Shown in pieces: positions 25,822 through 34,519 of a DNA stretch of 64,000 nt (position 1 is its first letter; every line of letters begins with the position of its first letter). A program made the position numbers and the translations under genes. Location of the stretch: assembly GCA_913055635.1 (NCBI GenBank), contig CAJXLK010000015.1, positions 1 through 64,000 of the forward strand. The letters are read 5' to 3'. The stretch comes from an uncultured Bacteroidota bacterium (lineage in GTDB: Bacteria; Bacteroidota; Bacteroidia; Bacteroidales; UBA12077). A model generated the notes under the pieces. The model did no database searches and was not told the DNA's origin. It saw only the letters and a program-made list of their open reading frames with translations.

Positions 25822-28800
25822 ATGAAAAAAAATCGAGAGGAAGGAGGGCGAGAACCTTCAATCAGCAAAAGCATTTTACGGACCGTACCGTTGGTCCTGA
25901 TCCTCTTTTTTGTCGGATTGATGCAGGTTTCAGCCAGTCAGTATAGTTCTGAGAAGAAATTGACCCTGGAGCTGGAAGACAAAAAAGTGGCAGAAGTACT
26001 TGATGCCATTGAGCGGCAGTCGGAATTTCGGTTTGCTTACAGCACGGAATATATTAACCTGGATCGCCGGGTGAGCCTTAAAGTGGAGCAAAAAACCATC
26101 CGGGAAACCTTGCAAATGCTGTTCATTGATACCCCGATCAAATATGTCATCAGAGACCGCCACATCATGCTTTATCCTAAAGCACTGGAGGTAAAACCAT
26201 TGGCGAAAATCCCCCAGCAAGCAACCGTTACTGGTACGGTTACCGACGCCCAATCAGGTGAACCCCTGCCGGGGGTGAACATTGTGATTAAGGGCACCAC
26301 CCGGGGGACGACCACCGATATGGAGGGCCAGTATTCCATTGAGGTGGGGGCTGAAGCCAAACTGGTGTTTTCCTTTATGGGATATCAGAAACAAACCTTG
26401 CCGGTAAAGGGCCGCGAGGTGATAGATGTGGCTTTAAAACAGGCTGTGACCGAACTTGAAGAGGTAGTAGCCATTGGTTATGGCACGGCCAAAAAGAAGG
26501 ATTTGACCTCTTCGATTTCGACGATGAATTCAGATGAGATCAATGAGACCCCAACAGCGGTTGCCTTACAATCGCTTCAGGGCAAGGTATCAGGAGTTGA
26601 GATTGTCAGCCGGGGAGCCCCCGGGGCATCGCCAACGGTGCGTATCCGTGGTATTGGTTCCTATCCAGGAAGGGGCAATGAAAGTCCGCTTTATGTTGTG
26701 GATGGAGCCTTTTACAGCAACATCGATTTTCTCAATACTTCGGAGATTGAATCCATGTCGGTACTCAAAAGCGCTTCTGCTGCGGCCATTTATGGTGTGC
26801 GGGCAGCCAATGGGGTGATTGTGATCGAGACCAAATCGGGTGAGTTTGAGAAGGAAACGGAAATCACCTATAACGGCTATTATGGCGTGCAGTTGGCCCA
26901 GGATGTGCTAAAAATGGCCAATGCCGAGCAATATACCAAGATGGCCATGGCCTCCGGCTCACCTGCCGATTCCCTCTATATCCTAAACGCCATGCAGCGC
27001 TATGGCAGAAGCCGGAAAAATCCCAACGTGCCGGCCGTCAATACCGACTGGTACGAAGAAATCCTTCGTCCCGGGCCCATGCAGAATCACGCATTAACCA
27101 TATCCGGGGGGACCAACAAGTCCTCTTATTCACTTGGAACCAGTTATTTTACCCAAGATGGGATCCTCGATATGAAGAACAATTACGAACGCTTCAACCT
27201 GCGTTCCAAGGTGGATTATAAAGCCAAAGACTGGCTGACCATCGGGGGCAATGTGGTTTTCAGTGATGGTCAGCGCAACCAGCCGGCCAATGGAGCCTGG
27301 AGAAGAGCTTACCAGGCGGTTCCTATTTTTCCGCCTTATGACGATCAGATTGAGGAAGCTGAGCCCATTAAGCTGGGAAGCGCCGACATACTGGGTTACC
27401 GCCATGGGCAAAACCCCCTGGTGGCCACCGAGTTTAATGAAAATTTTCAGGTGAACAGAAGGTTGTTGGCCAATTTTTACGCCCAGGTGGAGCTCATACC
27501 CGATGCGTTGACCTTTAAAACCAACTACAGTCACAGTTATAACACCGTTGAGCGGAGAAATGTAGGCCTTTCCTATTTTATCACCGAAGGCACCCAACGC
27601 GAAAATTCTCAGTTATCCAAGTATGCGGCAAGCTCTTCCGACCGGACCTGGGACAACCTGCTCACCTATGACAAGGGCTTTGTCAACCATAATCTGAGAG
27701 TCATGCTGGGTAGTTCCTATCGGGTTCAGGAAGGCCGACGCCTGAATGCTTCCGGAACCAACTTTCCCGAAGAACAACGCGAGGCCTGGTATCTTAATTA
27801 TGCCGAGTCTATCAACCTCGATGGCGTCTGGGATGGTGGATCGCTGTTGTATGGACTCTCTTATTTTGGAAGGATTCAATACAACTTTGATCAAAAATAC
27901 TATCTCTATGGTACTTTCCGCGCCGACGGGTCCTCCAAGTACCAGGAAAAATGGGGCTATTTCCCCAGTTTTGGTGCAGGCTGGGTGCTCTCCAGCGAAC
28001 GCTTTATGCAGGGGGTGGGTTTCATCGACTTCTTGAAATTGCGTGCCACCTGGGGGCAGCTCGGGAATGACAAGATACAGCCCGCAGCCGGTACGCAAAC
28101 CACTCAGGTCGTACAAACGGCCATCGGCGGGGAGCTTGTCTCAGGAACCCAGAGATCCGGTACCTACTCGGTGCTGGGATGGGAGCTGGTGGAGGAAACC
28201 GATTTCGGCATCACCGCTACCTTGTTCAATTCCAGACTGAATATGGATGCCGACTACTACATCCGCGAGACCAAAAATGCCGCCATTAGTGTACAGATTC
28301 CCCTGAAAGGTGGGGTTACCCTGAAAAACCAGGGGCAAATCCGCAACTCCGGAATAGAGGTTTCTTTGGACTGGAGCGATAAATTCTCGGATAACTGGAG
28401 GTATTCTCTGGGGGGCAACCTTTCCACCCTGACCAACGAGGTGATGGATCTTTACGGCCAGCCTTACCTGAATGGGGGAACAGCTACTTTCCGCCAGCGT
28501 TCGATCATCGGTGAACCCCTTTTGGCCTTCTACGGATGGGAAGTAGCCGGGGTGTATCAAAATCAGCAGGAAATTGACAATGATCCCATTGCCCAGGACA
28601 ATGGCCTGGTGCCCGGAGATTTTAAATATGTCGATCAAAACGAGGATGATTTGATAGATGACGAAGACCGGGTGGTCTTGGGCAGTTATTTCCCTTCATT
28701 GACCTATGGATTTAACTTTTCCCTCGGCTACAAAGGTTTTAATCTTTCAGTGGATATGATGGGTAAAGTAGGCAATAAGATTTTGAACCGCAACCGGGGA

Positions 28801-29169
28801 GAAGTCATTTGGACGGCCGATTTGAACAAGGATGCTGAACTGGCCACCAATCTGTGGGATGGAGAGGGTTCGACCAATAGATACCCCTCGGCATCGGGAT
28901 TGCGCAGGGCATGGAATCAAAAAATGAGCGATTATTTTGTGGAAGATGGTTCTTATTTCAGACTCAGAAATGTACAACTGTCTTATACTTTCAGGGATGA
29001 AAGTCTGTTTGGGGTCCAGATGCCCGAGACCAAAATTTACGTGACCGGCGAACGGCTTTTAACCATTTCCGATTACAATGGCTTTTCCAATGAAGTGGCC
29101 AACGGAATCGACGATTACATGTATCCTACCCCGGCAGTTTATACCGTTGGGGTGAATCTTAAATTTTAA
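25822..29169 (+). CDS. SusC-family TonB-dependent receptor with STN signalling domain
   Basis: An 1115-residue outer-membrane transporter for oligosaccharides. Order: signal peptide (~20-40), STN domain (~47-98) that meets the FecR protein in the periplasm, carboxypeptidase-regulatory-like domain (~130-210, TGTVTDAQSGEPLPGVNIVIKG), TonB box/plug (~215-340) and a 22-stranded barrel ending in an aromatic residue (GVNLKF). It forms the canonical pair with the SusD-like lipoprotein starting 18 bp downstream. Confidence 0.96.
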   Translation: MKKNREEGGREPSISKSILRTVPLVLILFFVGLMQVSASQYSSEKKLTLELEDKKVAEVLDAIERQSEFRFAYSTEYINLDRRVSLKVEQKTIRETLQMLFIDTPIKYVIRDRHIMLYPKALEVKPLAKIPQQATVTGTVTDAQSGEPLPGVNIVIKGTTRGTTTDMEGQYSIEVGAEAKLVFSFMGYQKQTLPVKGREVIDVALKQAVTELEEVVAIGYGTAKKKDLTSSISTMNSDEINETPTAVALQSLQGKVSGVEIVSRGAPGASPTVRIRGIGSYPGRGNESPLYVVDGAFYSNIDFLNTSEIESMSVLKSASAAAIYGVRAANGVIVIETKSGEFEKETEITYNGYYGVQLAQDVLKMANAEQYTKMAMASGSPADSLYILNAMQRYGRSRKNPNVPAVNTDWYEEILRPGPMQNHALTISGGTNKSSYSLGTSYFTQDGILDMKNNYERFNLRSKVDYKAKDWLTIGGNVVFSDGQRNQPANGAWRRAYQAVPIFPPYDDQIEEAEPIKLGSADILGYRHGQNPLVATEFNENFQVNRRLLANFYAQVELIPDALTFKTNYSHSYNTVERRNVGLSYFITEGTQRENSQLSKYAASSSDRTWDNLLTYDKGFVNHNLRVMLGSSYRVQEGRRLNASGTNFPEEQREAWYLNYAESINLDGVWDGGSLLYGLSYFGRIQYNFDQKYYLYGTFRADGSSKYQEKWGYFPSFGAGWVLSSERFMQGVGFIDFLKLRATWGQLGNDKIQPAAGTQTTQVVQTAIGGELVSGTQRSGTYSVLGWELVEETDFGITATLFNSRLNMDADYYIRETKNAAISVQIPLKGGVTLKNQGQIRNSGIEVSLDWSDKFSDNWRYSLGGNLSTLTNEVMDLYGQPYLNGGTATFRQRSIIGEPLLAFYGWEVAGVYQNQQEIDNDPIAQDNGLVPGDFKYVDQNEDDLIDDEDRVVLGSYFPSLTYGFNFSLGYKGFNLSVDMMGKVGNKILNRNRGEVIWTADLNKDAELATNLWDGEGSTNRYPSASGLRRAWNQKMSDYFVEDGSYFRLRNVQLSYTFRDESLFGVQMPETKIYVTGERLLTISDYNGFSNEVANGIDDYMYPTPAVYTVGVNLKF

Positions 29170-29187
29170 TGTTAAAAATCCCGAATC

Positions 29188-30720
29188 ATGAAAGTATTCA
29201 AATATATCATACCATTTATTGTTTTTGCAGGCTTGCTGTTGATGGCAACATCCTGTGAAGACAAGTTGTTTGAGCCTTTGGAAAATCAGGAAGTCACAGA
29301 GAAGACAGATTACACCCTGACAGAGAACATGCATCTTCCTTTGATCGGGCTATATGCCGAACTTTATGGGCTGGGTTGGGATGTTTACCCCATTGTATCG
29401 ATCCGGGGGGATGATGTGAACAAAGGCGGGGAAGGATTTAACCAGGTGCTTGGTCAACTCGAGCAATTTGATTACGACGAAAATTTCTGGATGCTCAATA
29501 CGGTTTGGCAACAGATGTATCAGGGCATCTTCGAGGCCAATACGACCATTGAAGAGCTTAAAAAGTACAAGAATCAGGCAGACAACCAGGCGCTGGCGGA
29601 TCAATACATTGCTGAGGCCCAAACCCTAAGGGCGTGGTATCTTTTGCACCTGACAAGGCTTTGGGGCGAGGTGTTTGTCACCGAGGCAGATGATCCTTCC
29701 ACCCTGTTTGATGCCGAGTTATCGACCAAACAGGAAGCCCTTCAATACATCTCGGATCAGATGGCCGGGGCAGCTCCCCTCATGGCTGATCAAAATCCCG
29801 GTCAGCGGGCGGACATCCCGGGAGGGGTGACCCGCTACACTGCGCTGGCCCTAAAGGCGAAGGCTGACCAGGAATTGGGCGATTATCAGGCTGTAGCAGA
29901 TGCCACTTCCCAGATCATCAATTCCGGGCTTTTTGAGCTGGAGGAAGATTTTTACCAGTTGTTTAAGCTCGAGGGCAAGTTGAACAATGAGAACCTGTTT
30001 GAATTGCAATATTCCGATTTTGGTAAGGGTTCGGGCGAAGATCGAAGCTACCTGTTTGCCTTCTTTGGACCGCAAAACTGGACCCCTGCCGTTGAAGGGG
30101 CCAACAGCGGATGGGGTTTCTGGGAGCCCACCCTGGAGTATATCCAGTTTATGCTTGAGCGGGGCGAGCAGGCGCGTTTGCAGACCAGCGTACTTTTTAC
30201 CCCCGACGGGATTCAAGAGCTTCAAGACACCTACGGGGATTTGCCCGGTTGGATCTCCAATGTAACGCCTTCGGGCGATACCATTGACAACGGGCCCCGG
30301 GCCAATTTCTTCAGCGGAAAACATTACCTGCCTTCCGTACAACTGACACCGGGGCGCACCAATTACGGCACCAACAAGAACATGCAAATCATAAGGTATG
30401 CCGAAATATTGCTCATGCATGCCGAAGCCCTGGCCCAGGGCGCCGGTAGCTCGGCCATTTCGGCCGATCAGGCAGTGAACCTGGTACGCAACAGGGCCGG
30501 GTTGTCCTCCATCTCCAATGTTACCCTGGAGCAGGTGATGGATGAAAAATATGCCGAACTGGCCATGGAATGGGGCATACGTTTTTATGATATGGTCAGG
30601 CTGGGCAATTATCAGGAGTTGAATTACCAGGGAAGCGGAGCCACTTTTTCTCTGGATAAGCTGTTCCTGCCCTATCCCCTTAAACAGGTAGACCTGCTTC
30701 CCCAGCTGGAAAACGATTAA
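29188..30720 (+). CDS. SusD-family surface glycan-binding lipoprotein
   Basis: A 510-residue lipoprotein with lipobox LMATSC (Cys23) that acts as the hinged lid on the SusC barrel. The fold is helical with TPR-like repeats; AEAQTLRAWYLLHLTRLWGEVF and the C-terminal KNMQIIRYAEILLMHAEALA and ELAMEWGIRFYDMVRLG are the usual SusD signatures. It follows susC by 18 bp and is followed by a surface lipoprotein gene 19 bp later, so the three are cotranscribed. Confidence 0.95.
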   Translation: MKVFKYIIPFIVFAGLLLMATSCEDKLFEPLENQEVTEKTDYTLTENMHLPLIGLYAELYGLGWDVYPIVSIRGDDVNKGGEGFNQVLGQLEQFDYDENFWMLNTVWQQMYQGIFEANTTIEELKKYKNQADNQALADQYIAEAQTLRAWYLLHLTRLWGEVFVTEADDPSTLFDAELSTKQEALQYISDQMAGAAPLMADQNPGQRADIPGGVTRYTALALKAKADQELGDYQAVADATSQIINSGLFELEEDFYQLFKLEGKLNNENLFELQYSDFGKGSGEDRSYLFAFFGPQNWTPAVEGANSGWGFWEPTLEYIQFMLERGEQARLQTSVLFTPDGIQELQDTYGDLPGWISNVTPSGDTIDNGPRANFFSGKHYLPSVQLTPGRTNYGTNKNMQIIRYAEILLMHAEALAQGAGSSAISADQAVNLVRNRAGLSSISNVTLEQVMDEKYAELAMEWGIRFYDMVRLGNYQELNYQGSGATFSLDKLFLPYPLKQVDLLPQLEND

Positions 30721-30739
30721 CCACAAAAATTACAACGAT

Positions 30740-31831
30740 ATGAAAATATTCAGGCACATAGCATTATTTATCCTTGGGGCGGCTTTTATAGTCGCCTGCG
30801 AAAGGGAAGGATTTATTGATCCCATCAGTAAGGTGGAACCGGGTGCCGATACCTCCCCCCCTTATGTGGAGATCAATTATCCGACAGAAGGCACGGCTAT
30901 ACGGGTAAGGGAGGATACCACTTCCATGACCATTGATTTTGAAGTACGCGATGACATAGAGCTTCAATCGATTCTGTTAGAACTCGACGGAAATACAATC
31001 ATCGAGTATACTGAATTTAAGGATTACCGGAGGGTGCTGGAAGAATACACCTATAAACGGGTCACCAATGGGGAGCATACCCTAACCCTGACAGCCGAAG
31101 ATATGGATGGCAAAAGCACCTCCCAGTCGGTAAATTTTGAAAAGATCGCTCCCTATCAAACCCAGTATGACGGAGAAGTGCTGTATATGCCCTTCGACGG
31201 GAATGGCATGGAGCTGATCACCATCACAAGTGCTGAGGAAGTTGGTAATCCCGGGTTTGCTGATGGATGGATCAGTCAGGCTTTTCAGGGAGCCGTCGAA
31301 TCCTATCTGACTTTTCCGGTCGACACCCTGGTCAATGAATCGATTAGTGCTGCCTTCTGGTATCATGTAGATCCCGCTGCCACGGCCACCCGTGCAGGGA
31401 TGTTAACGGTCGGGCCCCCCAGTGAGGACGGTGGCGATCGCACGCAAGGCTTCCGCCTGTTCCGGGTCGGCAATGAAACCAGGCAAACCATCCGCCTGAA
31501 CGTGGGTAAGGGCGATGGCGATAGCTGGTACACGGCCGGCGGAGATTACAGAATCACCCTGGCCGAAGCCGATTGGATGCATGTGGCCTTTACCATCTCT
31601 ACCGATTCGGTCGCCATTTTCATCGATGGGGAACTGGCTGCAGGAGGAGCCTTTGAAGGGCCCATCGGCTGGGCTGATTGTCAGATCCTCTCCATCGGTT
31701 CGGGAGCCCCCAACTTTACCATCTGGAATCACCTCTCGGACATCAACAGCCTCTATGATGAGCTGCGCTTCTTCAACAGATTCCTTACCCAACAGGAAAT
31801 TCAGGCCATAATGGAGGATCAGCAGCAATAG
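30740..31831 (+). CDS. LamG-domain surface lipoprotein of the glycan locus
   Basis: A 363-residue lipoprotein (signal peptide with IVACER, Cys20). Residues ~40-130 look like an Ig-like/bacterial cadherin-type module (PPYVEINYPTEGTAIRV...), and residues ~145-360 a concanavalin A-like LamG domain (GEVLYMPFDGNG, WMHVAFTIS, IFIDGELA, YDELRFFNRFLTQQEIQ). Its position after susD suggests an accessory glycan-binding protein on the cell surface. Its stop-codon region (GATCAGCAGCAATAGCTC) is repeated twice more downstream. Confidence 0.85.
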   Translation: MKIFRHIALFILGAAFIVACEREGFIDPISKVEPGADTSPPYVEINYPTEGTAIRVREDTTSMTIDFEVRDDIELQSILLELDGNTIIEYTEFKDYRRVLEEYTYKRVTNGEHTLTLTAEDMDGKSTSQSVNFEKIAPYQTQYDGEVLYMPFDGNGMELITITSAEEVGNPGFADGWISQAFQGAVESYLTFPVDTLVNESISAAFWYHVDPAATATRAGMLTVGPPSEDGGDRTQGFRLFRVGNETRQTIRLNVGKGDGDSWYTAGGDYRITLAEADWMHVAFTISTDSVAIFIDGELAAGGAFEGPIGWADCQILSIGSGAPNFTIWNHLSDINSLYDELRFFNRFLTQQEIQAIMEDQQQ

Positions 31832-31962
31832 CTCATTAAAGGGGTATCTGAACTGTAAATTTTTTGCCAAAATATGATCAGCAAAAATAGCTCATTAAAG
31901 TTTAATGCTTTGGTTTGCTGTAGACCTTTTGCCAAAATATGAGCCCCAACAATAGCTCAAAG
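31817..31962. repeat. triplicated gene 3' end
   Basis: The segment carrying the last codons and stop of the LamG gene (31817-31841) recurs at 31876-31900 with only two changes, and more loosely at 31941-31962. A second shared word, TTTTGCCAAAATATGA, ends each spacer. Period 59 then 65 bp. Confidence 0.85.
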
Positions 31963-32143
31963 GTTTTACCGGTATATTGAATCTTTGATTTTAACCGGTG
32001 AAGCTTAGCAGAAGGCATCGTCTGAAGAAAATATGTGGCAATGGGTGATGATGCGGAATCGAATCTTCGGACGGTGCCTTTTCTTTTCCAAGGCCCGGTT
32101 GGATAAGCCGGCCCTTGTTCAGGGAGTGAAAAAAAGCAGGAAT

Positions 32144-33865
32144 ATGAAACACACCATTGGAATCGTCTTGTTCGTAATGGCCCTGTCCGGAATATCCGGT
32201 ACATCAGCGGCTCAACAAAGAACCTATTGCAATCCGCTCGACCTGGATTATACCTATATGATTCGCTTCTCACACAAGGACATTTCGTACCGTTCGGGGG
32301 CCGATCCCGATGTGGTGGAGTTCCGCAACGAATATTACATGTTTGTAACCCGTTCCATGGGATACTGGCATTCCAGGGATATGCTGCACTGGGATTTCAT
32401 AGAACCTGAAGGCTGGTATTTTCAGGGGTCCAATGCCCCAACCGCTTTCAACTACAAGGATTCTTTATTGTACCAGGCGGGAAATCCATCGGGTTCGATG
32501 AGCATCCTTTACACCGATAAGCCGGAAAAAGGTGTTTGGCAGGCCGTGCCCTCCATCCTTCACCGCCTCCAGGATCCCACCCTGTTTATCGACCACGACG
32601 ACCAGGCCTACATCTTCTGGGGATCATCCAATAAACACCCCATCAGGGGACGAAAACTGGATATGTTCCACCGTTTCAGCCCCGATCCAAATTTTGTGAA
32701 ACTTATCAACCTCGAGGCAGAAAAACACGGCTGGGAGCGCTTTGGAACCAACCATTCCGACAGCATCCGGGGATATATTGAAGGGGCCTATATGACCCGT
32801 CACAACGATCAATATTACCTGCAGTATGCCGCTCCGGGTACCCAGTTTGACGTATATGGTGAAGGGGTCTATATAGGCGATGCACCCCTTGGACCTTACC
32901 GCTATGCCCCCAACAACCCGGTGTGCTACAAACCGGGAGGTTTTGCCAACGGTGCAGGCCATGGAAGTACCCTCCTGGGCCCCTATGGCAATTACTGGCA
33001 CTTCGCAACCATGGCCGTCTCCGTAAACCGAATATGGGAGCGACGCATTGTGATGTACCCCACCTATTTTGACCAGGAAGGGTTGATCTACAGCAACACT
33101 TCCTTCGGGGATTACCCCCATTATGCCCCCGATGATTTTTCCCGGGCCGGTGAATTTACCGGCTGGATGCTGCTTTCCTATGATAAGCCGGTGAAAGCCT
33201 CCTCCTCGCTGGCAAATTATTCACCCGAAAACACCGTGGATGAAAATGTCAAAACATTCTGGGTGGCCGGCCAAAATGATGACCAACAGTGGCTGGAAAT
33301 CGATCTGGAGACACCGGCCACAGTGCATGCCGTGCAAATCAACTACAACGACTATCACACCAATCTCTATGGCCGCATACCCGGGCTGTATCACCGCTAC
33401 GTGATTGAAGGTTCAAGGGATGGCAACCATTGGGAGCTTTTGGTCGATAAAACCGATAGCTATGAGGATGCCCCCAATGACTACGTAGAACTGCATCAAC
33501 CCCGCCGGGCAAGATACATCCGTTACAAAAACATCCATGTGCCCACCCCCAACCTGTCGATCTCCGATTTGCGCATCTTTGGCCTGGGCCCGGGCGATCC
33601 ACCGGCTAAAGTTGAAGACCTCAAGGTGAACCGCGGCCCTGACCGGCGCAATGCTTACATAACCTGGCAGGCCAGCGATATTGCCCAGGGCTATAATGTG
33701 CGCTGGGGCATCGCCCCCGATAAACTCTACAGCTCATGGCTTGTCTATGGCCAGAACCATCTGGATCTGCGGTCGCTGAACGTGGAGCAGGGTTACTTTT
33801 TTACCGTCGAAGCTTTCAATGAAAATGGGGTTGCCCACAAATCGGACCTGGTCCAGGCCAGATGA
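32144..33865 (+). CDS. GH43-like glycoside hydrolase with discoidin and FN3 domains
   Basis: A 573-residue secreted enzyme. The signal peptide is residues 1-24, followed by a five-bladed propeller of the GH43 type (~45-370) with the expected acids: Asp54 in SGADPDVV, Asp144 in QDPTLF and Glu213 in YIEGAYM, the probable base, pKa modulator and acid. Then a discoidin/F5-8C (CBM32-like) domain (~385-510, NTVDENVKTFWVA) and a C-terminal FN3 domain (~520-605). I start at 32144, which gives a clean signal peptide and has AGCAGG upstream. Likely substrates are arabinan- or xylan-type glycans, but the exact linkage cannot be read. Confidence 0.85.
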   Translation: MKHTIGIVLFVMALSGISGTSAAQQRTYCNPLDLDYTYMIRFSHKDISYRSGADPDVVEFRNEYYMFVTRSMGYWHSRDMLHWDFIEPEGWYFQGSNAPTAFNYKDSLLYQAGNPSGSMSILYTDKPEKGVWQAVPSILHRLQDPTLFIDHDDQAYIFWGSSNKHPIRGRKLDMFHRFSPDPNFVKLINLEAEKHGWERFGTNHSDSIRGYIEGAYMTRHNDQYYLQYAAPGTQFDVYGEGVYIGDAPLGPYRYAPNNPVCYKPGGFANGAGHGSTLLGPYGNYWHFATMAVSVNRIWERRIVMYPTYFDQEGLIYSNTSFGDYPHYAPDDFSRAGEFTGWMLLSYDKPVKASSSLANYSPENTVDENVKTFWVAGQNDDQQWLEIDLETPATVHAVQINYNDYHTNLYGRIPGLYHRYVIEGSRDGNHWELLVDKTDSYEDAPNDYVELHQPRRARYIRYKNIHVPTPNLSISDLRIFGLGPGDPPAKVEDLKVNRGPDRRNAYITWQASDIAQGYNVRWGIAPDKLYSSWLVYGQNHLDLRSLNVEQGYFFTVEAFNENGVAHKSDLVQAR

Positions 33866-34419
33866 AGCGGCTCTTAACCCAACATTTGGATTTACCAGTT
33901 CAGTTACCAATTCATTCGTCGATTCGTGGCTATCAATTCGTTGCCTGATTTATTTATCGATTTGTCTATCAGTTTATTTACTGATTTGTTTGCAAATTCG
34001 ACCATCATTCGCTGCCCGATTTATTTATCGACTCATCTAACAATTTGACTGTCAATTTATTTAATTTCCGTTTGCTCTTTTGGTTTGGCCGTTTGGTGTG
34101 CCGGTTTCTCCCGTAAACCTTTCAACTTCCGGAAAATTTGCTTTCTAATGTTTTGAAGCTATAATGAACTATGGATTAATGTTTTATATAACCATTGGAT
34201 GCCTTGCTATACAACCAGGTTTCCGGTTTATACAAAAACGAACACCGGTGTTGGAAAATTCAACACCCGGTGAAAGGGGTTCCCTGTTTAATGGCCACAT
34301 ATTTAATGGTTTAAAAAAAATGGTATGGCATTTGGTATTGCTTCCAAAGAATCACATAAACATTACGGTGAACCTCAAAAAACCAAGCTGAGAATCAGAA
34401 AAGCCATTGCTATAAGTTA
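33866..34419. other. intergenic region with degenerate ATTTATTTATCGA repeats
   Basis: No gene. From 33890 to 34060 the sequence is a loose T-rich repetition; the clearest pair is CGYTGCCYGATTTATTTATCGA at 33939-33960 and 34010-34031 (71 bp apart). The rest is AT-rich with no recognisable motif. Confidence 0.6.
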
Positions 34420-34497
34420 GAAAATCCTGTGAGAATCCGAAAATCCTGTGAGAATCCGAAAATCCTGTAAGGAATCCGACAATCCTGTAACGAAACC
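34420..34497. repeat. 19/20-bp tandem repeat before the first permease
   Basis: Four units of GAAAATCCTGTGAGAATCC type: two identical 19-mers (34420, 34439) and two diverged 20-mers (34458, 34478). They end 22 bp before the permease start codon, so they lie in its leader. Confidence 0.9.
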
Positions 34498-34519
34498 CCC
34501 AAAGCAAAACCCTAGACCG

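Noticed and set aside
32033..32143. Longer N terminus of the GH43-like enzyme
   Set aside because: It would place 37 polar residues ahead of a clear signal peptide; the internal ATG at 32144 with a ribosome-binding site is the better start.
34326..34342. Sigma-54-like promoter TGGCAT...TTGCT upstream of the first permease
   Set aside because: The GG and GC dinucleotides are 11 bp apart instead of the required 10; sigma-54 promoters tolerate no spacing change, so this is probably chance.
34448..34519. Longer N terminus of the first permease
   Set aside because: It would translate the 19-bp repeat array; all paralogues begin right before the first membrane span.
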